A stretch of DNA of 64,000 nt. It comes from Phycisphaerae bacterium. GTDB lineage: Bacteria; Planctomycetota; Phycisphaerae; Sedimentisphaerales; Anaerobacaceae. The position numbers and the translations under genes were made by a program. The DNA is taken from positions 62,001-126,000 of the forward strand of contig JAQTLP010000005.1 in the NCBI GenBank assembly GCA_028714855.1. The letters are read 5' to 3'. Shown piece by piece: positions 19,848-27,380 of the stretch (positions within the stretch are counted from its first letter, which is position 1; every line of letters begins with the position of its first letter). The notes below the pieces were generated by a model that was given only the letters and a program-made list of their open reading frames with translations, did not search any database and was not told where the DNA came from.

Positions 19848-20579
19848 CTATTTTTCGGCGATAACGATACCAAAACACTTGTGGCGAGGGACTTTTTTGA
19901 CGGCAATTTTACCAAAGCCGGCCTTCCTGCAGACTTCGCCCCACTGCCTGAGAGAGATACAGTATTCGCCCTGATTGAAAACGTGCCTTTTGCTGTTATC
20001 ATACATTCTTACGAACGCATCCATATCTCCGGCCTTAAGGGCTGTTATCCACTCCTGCTGCTGTACCTTGATGATGCGACTAAACCTGTTAATGTCGGTA
20101 TGTTGGCCGGTTGTGTCCATATCTACCTCGCCGATTATGAAACGTCCGCCCGGTTTTAAAACCCTGAATATCTTTTTCAACGGGTTCAATTTTTCCTTCA
20201 AATGATGAAGGACAACGGAAGAGGCGGCAATATCAAAGGTATTGTCCGCAAATTTTATCGAACCTGCGTCCATCATCTTGCAAACCACCCGGCTTCCCAG
20301 TTTGAGCTTTTTAATTTTGTTCTCGAACAGCGCCATCATCTCTTTGGAGTTATCAACCGCCGTAATGACGCAGTCCGCCCGCTGCAAAAGTTTCAAACTG
20401 AGAAGACCCGTCCCGCAGCCAATATCCAGAACTTTATCGTTATTTTTGACCCCTGAATTTTTAACCACAAGATCCAGCAGGTCTCGATGAAAATCGAGCT
20501 TGCCGAGTGTCCGGTCATATTCATTTGACCAACTGCCGAACCATTTTCGCGTAATATTTTTGTTTCTTTTAACCGGCAT
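19848..20579 (-). CDS. Class I SAM-dependent methyltransferase (Methyltransf_11/UbiE-like)
   Basis: About 243 residues. SAM-binding motif I is VLDIGCGTGLLSLKLL, the acidic motif II residue is in VITAVDNSKEMM, and post-motif blocks are FDIAASSVVLHHL and FRVLKPGGRFIIGEVD. The substrate cannot be told. The C-terminal region (VFNQGEYCISLRQWGEVCRKAGFGKIAVKKVP) is the usual Rossmann cap. ATG 20579 (MPVKRNKN) has AAAAGG eight bases upstream and is preferred over an in-frame TTG at 20600. First gene of the run with ligA. Confidence 0.85.
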   Translation of the reverse strand: MPVKRNKNITRKWFGSWSNEYDRTLGKLDFHRDLLDLVVKNSGVKNNDKVLDIGCGTGLLSLKLLQRADCVITAVDNSKEMMALFENKIKKLKLGSRVVCKMMDAGSIKFADNTFDIAASSVVLHHLKEKLNPLKKIFRVLKPGGRFIIGEVDMDTTGQHTDINRFSRIIKVQQQEWITALKAGDMDAFVRMYDNSKRHVFNQGEYCISLRQWGEVCRKAGFGKIAVKKVPRHKCFGIVIAEK

Positions 20580-20630
20580 ACTACTTACCTTTTGGGACAA
20601 AAAGACAATCGTATATTCCCTATATAAGCC

Positions 20631-20664
20631 AAAAAGATTCCGCTCGAAAAGACGGAATCTTTTT
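20631..20664 (-). terminator. Terminator of tRNA-Asn
   Basis: AAAAAGATTCCG (20631-20642) and CGGAATCTTTTT (20653-20664) form a 12-bp stem with a 10-nt loop just downstream of the tRNA on the minus strand. Confidence 0.85.
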
Positions 20665-20667
20665 AAT

Positions 20668-20740
20668 CTCCCCGAGTAGGGCTCGAACCTACGACCTAGC
20701 GGTTAACAGCCGCTCGCTCTACCAATTGAGCTATCGGGGA
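20668..20740 (-). tRNA. tRNA-Asn (anticodon GTT)
   Basis: On the minus strand a full cloverleaf can be drawn: acceptor TCCCCGA/TCGGGGA, D-arm GCTC/GAGC, anticodon arm AGCGG-CTGTTAA-CCGCT giving anticodon GTT, variable loop AGGTC, T-arm GTAGG-TTCGAGC-CCTAC, discriminator G. The CCA end is not encoded. Confidence 0.97.
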
Positions 20741-21080
20741 ATAGCCGATTACTAAATGTTATATTAAAAGAGCCGTTCTCACCTAAATTATCTATAAACA
20801 TTATCTAAAATTCAAAAGGTTTGTCAATGCTCCTCTTTTTTTTGGCCGATAATATAAAAAACAGCCCTAACTACTGGACAAACAAACGATTATAGTATAG
20901 GTTGTGGGGTTTATAAAATTTGCCCGAAGTTGGTTTGCGGCTCTACACAAAAAACAGGCATTTAGCGGTTTTTTAGCTAAATGCAAAATATTAAGGGAAC
21001 AGCAGGCTGATTTGGCGCATCTTAACCAAGTTATAGTTAATATAGGCAGGTTGTTAAATTATTGAGTTTCAGTTGGTAAT
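20741..21080. other. Intergenic region between tRNA-Asn and the kinase gene
   Basis: Holds the divergent tRNA promoter. A stable hairpin GCATTTAGC/GCTAAATGC with a 9-nt loop lies at 20958-20984, followed by AT-rich sequence; it may act in the leader of the kinase transcript. No coding frame is supported. Confidence 0.55.
20800..20827 (-). promoter_or_regulatory. Promoter of tRNA-Asn
   Basis: TTGACA (20827-20822), 16-bp spacer, GATAAT (20805-20800) on the minus strand. The expected transcript starts about 50 nt before the mature tRNA. Confidence 0.65.
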
Positions 21081-21944
21081 ATGGCAAAAGTTGCACTCGA
21101 CATCGGCGGTTTTAGCATAATCAGGCGTATCGGAATCGGCGCCCGCAGCACAATCTACCTGGCGGTCGACGAACAGAACAAGACCGAAGTAGCCCTAAAA
21201 CGGGTTGTCTTTGAAAGGCCGGAAGATTCAAGGATATTCGAGCAGGTTGATACAGAATACAAAGTTGCCCGCCGGATAGACCACCCTTATGTCCGCAAGT
21301 GCTACAAACTCAAGAAAATACGCAGCATGTTTATGGTAAAAGAAATGCTGCTTTCTATGGAATTTTTCGACGGTAAAAGCCTCGAAGACAGCCCCGCTCT
21401 GAGTTTGCTCGACGTGATGCTTGTATTCAGAATGGTCGCAAGCGGTCTCCATGCTATGCACCAGCAGGGCTTCGTTCACTGCGATATAAAACCCAATAAC
21501 ATTCTTATGAACGAGTCCGGCACAATTAAAATTATAGACCTCGGCCAGAGCTGCAAAATCGGAACGGTAAAGCCACGTATTCAGGGCACGCCCGATTACA
21601 TCGCACCTGAACAGGTCCTGCGTAAATCGCTTGGCCCGAAAACCGACGTCTTCAACCTCGGCGCGACAATGTACTGGGCTCTTACCGGAAAGAACGTTCC
21701 GACTTTGATACCCAAAAAGAACGACATCGGCCTGCCCATACCGCCGCCTCCGCGTCTGGCACCTCATGAGCTAAAAAAACAATTGCCGATAGAAGTCTCA
21801 AAGCTTGTAATGGATTGCATAGAAGATGAGCCTTCGAAACGTCCGCGTGATATGATGACGGTTATATCGAGGCTGGACCTTCTGGTCCACAGTATATTAG
21901 CCGGCCAGATAAAAACAAATAAAAATGCCTCAGACAATAATTGA
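21081..21944 (+). CDS. Eukaryote-like Ser/Thr protein kinase (soluble)
   Basis: 287-residue Hanks-type kinase that is nearly only the catalytic domain. Glycine loop IGIGARSTIYLAV, ATP-anchoring Lys40 in EVALKRV, alpha-C Glu near residue 59, catalytic Asp135 in HCDIKPNN, metal-binding Asp153 in DLGQS (DFG is DLG here), activation segment ending GTPDYIAPEQ and the Asp of subdomain IX in KTDVFNLG. The catalytic residues are all present, so it should be active. The loop has HCD rather than HRD, so it may not need activation-loop phosphorylation. No membrane segment or sensor domain. It overlaps the downstream phosphatase by 20 bp, so the two are produced together. Confidence 0.93.
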   Translation: MAKVALDIGGFSIIRRIGIGARSTIYLAVDEQNKTEVALKRVVFERPEDSRIFEQVDTEYKVARRIDHPYVRKCYKLKKIRSMFMVKEMLLSMEFFDGKSLEDSPALSLLDVMLVFRMVASGLHAMHQQGFVHCDIKPNNILMNESGTIKIIDLGQSCKIGTVKPRIQGTPDYIAPEQVLRKSLGPKTDVFNLGATMYWALTGKNVPTLIPKKNDIGLPIPPPPRLAPHELKKQLPIEVSKLVMDCIEDEPSKRPRDMMTVISRLDLLVHSILAGQIKTNKNASDNN

Positions 21945-22773
21945 TTTGTTAAACAGCGGTATTGAAGCCTGCAATGCAGACAGGTTTCGACGCGGCAACC
22001 TGATTCACCTGCCCTCCGACGTCCAGCTAATCGCAACAGGCGACATTCACGGCCATCGCCGAAACTTCGAAAGGATAGTTGCCTTTGCCGATTTAGCCAA
22101 CAATCCCGACAGGCACGTTCTCCTCCAGGAAATTATACACGGAGGTCCCACAGATGCCCAAGGCGGATGCTTGTCCCACAAACTGCTCTTTGATGTTATC
22201 CGTTATAAGCTGAAATTCCCCGACCGCGTCCATATTATTATGGGAAATCACGATATTGCTTTTATCAATAACAGCAAAGTTATGAAAGACGGCCTGGAGA
22301 TGAATCGTGCAATGCGTCTTGCTCTGGAGCGGGAATTCCAGCAGGCCGGTGACGACATCAAACTGGCGATAAGACAATTCCTGTTTTCGCAGCCGTTAGC
22401 GGTAAGGACTGAAAACAGAATCTGGCTGTCGCACTCGCTACCTGCCGACCGTTTCGTTGATAAGTTTGACCGGCAGATTTTAGATAGGCCGTTGAAAATA
22501 AACGATTGTGTAAAACCGGGTTCTGCTTACCTTCTGACATGGGGCAGAAACTTCAGCCTGCAAACGCTCGACAAAATGGCCGAGCTTTTCGACGTTGACA
22601 TCTTTATCCTCGGCCATCAGCCACAGCAGCAGGGATGGAGCCGGGCAGGCAAGAACATTATAATCCTTGCCTCCGACCACAACCACGGCTGCCTGCTTCC
22701 AGTCGACCTGGCACAATCTTATACCATCGAGACGCTGGCCGATTCGATAGTGCCGCTGGCTTCCATATCTTGA
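21925..22773 (+). CDS. Calcineurin-like metallophosphoesterase
   Basis: 282 residues. Metal-binding motifs GDIHGH (residues 39-44) and GNHD (107-110) are clear, and a late GHQPQ near residue 230 and DHNHG supply His ligands. The second PPP motif GDxVDRG is replaced by LLQEIIHGGPT, so this is a divergent member and not a classical PPP Ser/Thr phosphatase. The start codon lies inside the kinase gene. The obvious idea is that it reverses the kinase's phosphorylation, but that is inferred from the coupling. It ends where the next gene's promoter begins. Confidence 0.85.
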   Translation: MPQTIIDLLNSGIEACNADRFRRGNLIHLPSDVQLIATGDIHGHRRNFERIVAFADLANNPDRHVLLQEIIHGGPTDAQGGCLSHKLLFDVIRYKLKFPDRVHIIMGNHDIAFINNSKVMKDGLEMNRAMRLALEREFQQAGDDIKLAIRQFLFSQPLAVRTENRIWLSHSLPADRFVDKFDRQILDRPLKINDCVKPGSAYLLTWGRNFSLQTLDKMAELFDVDIFILGHQPQQQGWSRAGKNIIILASDHNHGCLLPVDLAQSYTIETLADSIVPLASIS

Positions 22774-22797
22774 ACTCTGAGAATAATTCGATATAAT
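22770..22797 (+). promoter_or_regulatory. Promoter of the HpnI-like glycosyltransferase, leaderless arrangement
   Basis: TTGAAC (22770-22775), 16-bp spacer, perfect TATAAT (22792-22797). The ATG at 22806 begins only 8 nt after the -10 box, so the transcript should start at or next to the start codon. Confidence 0.65.
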
Positions 22798-22805
22798 CAA
22801 TTAAT

Positions 22806-24074
22806 ATGTATTGGTATTACTACATAGCCATCGTACTAATTCTATCGCAATTACTATTTCTGCTTCAGACGAGGAACAACTACCGCTATGCTATGAACAA
22901 ATACAAAAAGAAACGTTTATCGTATCGCCCGCGGACGGTTCTTATCGTCCCATGTAAAGGTCTCGATTCCGCCTTCCGGCAAAATATCACCTCATTCTTT
23001 AATCAGGACTACGAAAATTATCTGCTTTGGTTTGTGGTCGCCGATAAAGAAGACCCCGCTTTTGCTCTGCTATGTGAATTAAAGGACAGTTTGAGCCAAA
23101 CCTCAAAGGCCGATGACGTGCAGGTGCTGGTGGCTGGCCCCGCGCAATCCTGCAGCCAAAAAAACCATAATCTGCTTTACTGCTATCAGCGAATCGGTAA
23201 CGACGTCGAGGTCCTGGCTTTTGCCGATTCCGACATCTGTGTCCGCAGAGATTGGCTAAGCCACATAGTTCATCCTCTTCAACACTCAAAAACAGGCGCC
23301 GCCAGCGGCTATCGCTGGTATGTGCCCAAAAAAAACAATCCGGCAAGTCTCGCCCTGTCGGCTGTGAACGCCAAAATCGCCCAGCTGCTCGGCAACACTC
23401 ACTTTAACCAGGCATGGGGCGGCTCTATGGCTATCCGCGCTGACATCTACAAAAATCTTGGCATCGACAAAATTTGGTTAAAAACTCTCAGCGACGACTA
23501 CTCGCTCAGCTACGCCGTCAAAAAAGCTCGCAAAAAAGTCGTTTTCGTCCCTGCCTGTCTGGTCGCTTCCTATGAATCCATTACATGGCGAAAGCTTTTT
23601 GAATTTGGCAGACGGCAATTCCTGATTACCAGGGTAAGTATGCCGCGTACCTGGTTGGTTGGATTATACTGCAGTCTTTACTCAATCCTCGGCCTGTGGG
23701 GCGGAGCCGCAATAGCAATCTATGCAACCGTTAAATTATCAATTACCAATTACCAATTATCAATTTTTGTCGCTGTTCCGGTTGTGTTTTTCATCGCTCA
23801 ATTTATCCGCGCGGTCCTGCGCCAGAAAATGGCTTACAAATTACTCAACTACGAGCACCAGGCATCCGAATTTGAGCATCGAGCTATGAAGACCGCCTGC
23901 ATCACTGATTTAGTCTTTTTCTGGATATGGTCCCCCCTGATGCTGGTTTTTATCATCTCTTCCGCCTTCGGCAGAACTATTACCTGGCGCGGAATAAAAT
24001 ATAAACTCCTCGGCCCAACAGAGACCATCGTGATTAATCATCGTGGTGATAACAAAGATAAAGCTGACTTATGA
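22806..24074 (+). CDS. Family 2/21 glycosyltransferase, HpnI/ceramide-glucosyltransferase-like
   Basis: 422-residue membrane GT-A enzyme. An N-terminal membrane segment (YYYIAIVLILSQLLFLL) is followed by the GT domain: VLIVPCKGLD, the DxD-type FADSDICVRRDWL, acceptor region AWGGSMAIRADIY, catalytic Asp pair SDDYSLSYAV and FEFGRRQF in the place of the (Q/R)xxRW motif. Two or three C-terminal membrane segments follow. The closest recognised group is hopanoid-associated HpnI and ceramide glucosyltransferase; the substrate is uncertain. Around residues 310-320 is LSITNYQLSIF, coded by a short run of CAATTACCAATTA-type repeats that seems inserted in frame. It ends 2 bp from the convergent GGDEF gene. 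Confidence 0.85.
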   Translation: MYWYYYIAIVLILSQLLFLLQTRNNYRYAMNKYKKKRLSYRPRTVLIVPCKGLDSAFRQNITSFFNQDYENYLLWFVVADKEDPAFALLCELKDSLSQTSKADDVQVLVAGPAQSCSQKNHNLLYCYQRIGNDVEVLAFADSDICVRRDWLSHIVHPLQHSKTGAASGYRWYVPKKNNPASLALSAVNAKIAQLLGNTHFNQAWGGSMAIRADIYKNLGIDKIWLKTLSDDYSLSYAVKKARKKVVFVPACLVASYESITWRKLFEFGRRQFLITRVSMPRTWLVGLYCSLYSILGLWGGAAIAIYATVKLSITNYQLSIFVAVPVVFFIAQFIRAVLRQKMAYKLLNYEHQASEFEHRAMKTACITDLVFFWIWSPLMLVFIISSAFGRTITWRGIKYKLLGPTETIVINHRGDNKDKADL

Positions 24075-24076
24075 AA

Positions 24077-25159
24077 CTACTCGACTTCGGCAATATCCTC
24101 CTTCGGACCTCCGACCAGGTAAATCTTGTTTTTGCCGCTGCGTTTAGCATCCAGCAGCGCCCTGTCGGCCTGCTCGAAAAGCTCGTCCGTTGTTGCCCCA
24201 TCGCGAGGGAAACTGGCCAGCCCCCCGCTTATCGTCAGAACCCCTTTGCCCTCCGGGCCGAGCAAATGCAGTTCGGCTTTGCCTAATCCTTTTCTAAACC
24301 GTTTTGCTATAAAAATCGCCTCTTTAGGATGGTCTGCCGGCATCTGTCTTCTATTTTCTGTTTTCTGCTCTCCGGTTTCCGACTTCTGTACCTCGTCTTC
24401 TGAACTCAGTCTGTTCCAGAAAACAACAGCAAATTCATCTCCCCCGATTCTACCTACGACATCGTGTCCCCGGCAGCACCGCCGCATCAAAACAGCAGCT
24501 TGTTTCAAAACTTCATCGCCCGCCGAATGACCGTAAACATCGTTGTAATGTTTGAAGTTATCAATATCAAAAATAAGCAGCGTCACCCTCCCATTTTCAC
24601 CCCTGGCACGTTCTATAATCTGCCTGGAAAACTCCCAAATATATCTTCTGTTCTTCAGGCCAGTCAGCTCGTCCTCTGTTGCTAATTTCTCAAGCTGCCT
24701 TACCCTTTCACCTATCGCATCAATAGTGACAGGCACATCCGACCCGTTTCCACCCCGGTCGCCGGCAGGAAAAACGACCTCGTAAAATCTATTTGTCTGG
24801 ACCGGACAAATCAAATAATCATCCGCTAAAGTCACGCCGTTGCGGACCGAATTGACTAATTGCATCGCCGCCAGCTCTTCGTACATCTGCACCAGAAGAA
24901 TAATTTTCGCTCTGCTATTTACCTCCCTCAGCGTTTTCAGGGCCGAAACTAATTTAACCGACACCCCCGACATTACGACAGCAATTGCCGCAAAGTTGTT
25001 CTTTGCAGCCGCCTTGATTGCATCAGGTATACTGGCCTGTATTTCGCAGGCCGACCGGCGAATAGCATCAGCATCTACAAAAGCTTCATTAATATCGCCC
25101 ACCAGCAGAAGCCTCCGGGTATCCGCACCGGCAGAATCTGGCATATCAGCAGTTTTCAT
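24077..25159 (-). CDS. GGDEF diguanylate cyclase with degenerate receiver-like domain
   Basis: 360 residues. The N-terminal ~130 residues have a Rossmann-like alternation (RRLLLVGDINEAF, IAVVMSGVSVKLVSALKTL, AKIILLVQ) that resembles a receiver domain without a clear phospho-acceptor Asp in its usual place. The GGDEF domain follows: DELTGLKNRRYIWEF, LLIFDIDNFKHYNDVYGHSAGDEVL, the active-site RIGGDEFAVVF and a late LFEQADRALLDAKRSGKN. The RxxD inhibitory site is not evident. A hydrophilic insert (QKSETGEQKTENRRQ) sits just after the active site and looks derived from a simple repeat. Synthesis of c-di-GMP is the likely activity. Confidence 0.9.
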   Translation of the reverse strand: MKTADMPDSAGADTRRLLLVGDINEAFVDADAIRRSACEIQASIPDAIKAAAKNNFAAIAVVMSGVSVKLVSALKTLREVNSRAKIILLVQMYEELAAMQLVNSVRNGVTLADDYLICPVQTNRFYEVVFPAGDRGGNGSDVPVTIDAIGERVRQLEKLATEDELTGLKNRRYIWEFSRQIIERARGENGRVTLLIFDIDNFKHYNDVYGHSAGDEVLKQAAVLMRRCCRGHDVVGRIGGDEFAVVFWNRLSSEDEVQKSETGEQKTENRRQMPADHPKEAIFIAKRFRKGLGKAELHLLGPEGKGVLTISGGLASFPRDGATTDELFEQADRALLDAKRSGKNKIYLVGGPKEDIAEVE

Positions 25160-25359
25160 TCAGTTTCACCCCACTCACAGCACAAAAAACGGTCAATAGC
25201 CTCTCTCTTTATGATAGCAAAATCCTCAGAAAAAGTCAACTTTCCCCCCCCTTCCCTCCGGCATAACCCGCCCCATCCAATTGCCACGAACGACTATAAA
25301 CAGTACCCAAATTACTATGTAGTATCCAATTTTTGAAGATTGAGATGAACCGAATGCTG

Positions 25360-27294
25360 TTAGTGCTGGATGGTCTCCGCCAGCCTACCGCGCTCCGCCA
25401 AAACCTTTGCCAGATTGTTGCGTGCCTCGAGGTAGTCCGGTTTAAAGTTCAACGCTTCTTTATAATGTGCAATTGCCTCATCGAACTTACCCAGCCCAGC
25501 AAGAATATTGGCCAAGTCGAAATGTACCTCCGCATCGCCCGGCTTCAGCTTCAATGCTGTAACGTAGTGCTTGACCGCTTCACTATGTTTTCCCCGTTCG
25601 ACCAGCACTATAGCCAGATTGTAATGGGCATCGAAACTATCGGTATCATACTGTAGGGCTTTTTTATAATGAATAACGGCCTGGTCAATTTCACCCTTTC
25701 TCGCAAAAACATTGCCTAAATTGATATACGCTTCCGGAAAATTTGGTGCAAGTTTCATCGCTTCTTCATAATAAAAAATTGCCTCATGGGTTTTACCTTC
25801 GCTGCGTAAAGTATTGCCCAGATTTATATACTCGCTGTATCCGTGATTGGCCTCCATCTTTCCCGTAAAACTGTTGCAGAACAGCACAAGCACCACAAGT
25901 AAAACAACTGGCACAACCGCCCTTCTTTTTGCACCATCCTTAATATAGCGAATAAAAGAATCCAGAGCAAAAGCTGCATAGATAGCAAGCAAAGGTATGG
26001 TTGGCAGGCGATACCTCGCTGTCACAAAAATGATCAGAAGTAAAAGGTATTGCATTAAAAGGCAGCCCAGAAGCAGAAAATGCTTCCGCCACAAATCACG
26101 ACTCAAAAATATACCCACAAGCCCCAGGGGGATAATCAATCCGGACGGAAATGCGATTATCTTTTTCCATAACAGCACACTTAATAAAACGGAGTGCTGC
26201 CGAAAAGCATAAATGTTTGCATTGCGGGGAATCTCAGCTCCATTGAAAAGCTGAAATACTTTAAGCCACATCAGCTTGATAAAATCTGTCGGCTTTTCAA
26301 AAATGTGCCTCAGGGTCTCCCGAACAAGATACCGGCTCCGACCAAAGGTATTTTGAATACCTTTCTCGGCGGGTTCGTTTTCTATGCGTTTGTATATCGC
26401 AAAAAAATCTGGGTGCTCAATGTCATTAACTTTGCGAAGCTCCCAGTGGTTGCCGAGATAAACATTGATACCAAGGTACCATCCAATGGGGAAAAATCCC
26501 GTTGAAACAAATTGCTTCAAGCTGACCGGCTTAGGTTCCTTATCAACCACGGCTGTGTCATACCTGACATTGTGCAGGACCACAGGAAAGATAATTAAGC
26601 CCGCCGGCAGCAGCAGTGCAATGGCTGCCTTCCAGAACGCCGGCCTTTCAGATTCACCATCAATACTCCACCGACCGCGTAGAACCATATACATCCAGAG
26701 CAGGATAATCGGAAGAAACAGTAAGATTGTTCCGCGATTGATTGCGGATAAACCAATAAACACTCCCGCAACACCCCACCAGATTATCTGCCTGCGACGG
26801 GAAGCAAAAAGCAAAAAAAAGATTATTAAAAGTTCTAAAAGCACATCCAGGTTGCCGGGCAGCAGTTGAACATCAAAATAGACAAGCGTCCCGCACAGAC
26901 AGCATATAAGCGCCGCCGCAATTGGCACAAACCGGCCGGTAAAGATGATTCGCGCAATAAAGTAGACAAGCACACAGCTTAACGACCCCAACGCGGCTTG
27001 AACTATTTTAATAATAGTAGCGTTCTGTCCGATGGTTTTGTAAAGCAGACCGAGGAAAAGCGGATAAAGCGGAGGCCAAAAAAAGGTTTTTCCACCAGGC
27101 CACGTCCCATCCAGCAAACCGGCGGCCATCCAATGATATGCTCGTGCGTCGATGCCGCGGTAATTAAAAAACGGATCGTTGAAATTCTCCGCTAAAAAGA
27201 TTAAACGCACCAGCAAGGCGCAGCAAAAAATACTGGTCGGTATCCACCATAAATTTTTCGTTGTCGCTGTCTTGTCCCCCTTACCCGTAAACAT
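25360..27294 (-). CDS. GT-C membrane glycosyltransferase (family 39-like) fused to TPR repeats
   Basis: 644 residues. The first ~440 residues have about 10-11 membrane segments and a first periplasmic loop with GIDARAYHWMAAGLLDG and FFWPPLYPLFLG, typical of the ArnT/PMT (GT39/83) fold that uses polyprenyl-phosphate sugars. From about residue 480 on there are four to five tetratricopeptide repeats of 34 residues (EYINLGNTLRSEGKTHEAI, AYINLGNVFARKGEIDQAV, AHYNLAIVLVERGKHSEAV, VHFDLANILAGLGKFDEAI). The TPR part should lie on one side of the membrane and bind a partner or acceptor. AGGAG precedes ATG 27294. Third gene of the ahcY run. Confidence 0.85.
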   Translation of the reverse strand: MFTGKGDKTATTKNLWWIPTSIFCCALLVRLIFLAENFNDPFFNYRGIDARAYHWMAAGLLDGTWPGGKTFFWPPLYPLFLGLLYKTIGQNATIIKIVQAALGSLSCVLVYFIARIIFTGRFVPIAAALICCLCGTLVYFDVQLLPGNLDVLLELLIIFFLLFASRRRQIIWWGVAGVFIGLSAINRGTILLFLPIILLWMYMVLRGRWSIDGESERPAFWKAAIALLLPAGLIIFPVVLHNVRYDTAVVDKEPKPVSLKQFVSTGFFPIGWYLGINVYLGNHWELRKVNDIEHPDFFAIYKRIENEPAEKGIQNTFGRSRYLVRETLRHIFEKPTDFIKLMWLKVFQLFNGAEIPRNANIYAFRQHSVLLSVLLWKKIIAFPSGLIIPLGLVGIFLSRDLWRKHFLLLGCLLMQYLLLLIIFVTARYRLPTIPLLAIYAAFALDSFIRYIKDGAKRRAVVPVVLLVVLVLFCNSFTGKMEANHGYSEYINLGNTLRSEGKTHEAIFYYEEAMKLAPNFPEAYINLGNVFARKGEIDQAVIHYKKALQYDTDSFDAHYNLAIVLVERGKHSEAVKHYVTALKLKPGDAEVHFDLANILAGLGKFDEAIAHYKEALNFKPDYLEARNNLAKVLAERGRLAETIQH

Positions 27295-27380
27295 TCTGTC
27301 TCCTTTTTCCCTTCACACCGATATTATACCGCGCTTGCCGCAATTCGATTATTGATAATTGGAAAAAGCGTTAAAAACAA

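Noticed and set aside
25280-25340. Fourth copy of the intergenic repeat
   Set aside because: Shares only about 12 bp (CCAATTTTTGAA) and an ACGAACGA-like piece; not enough to call.
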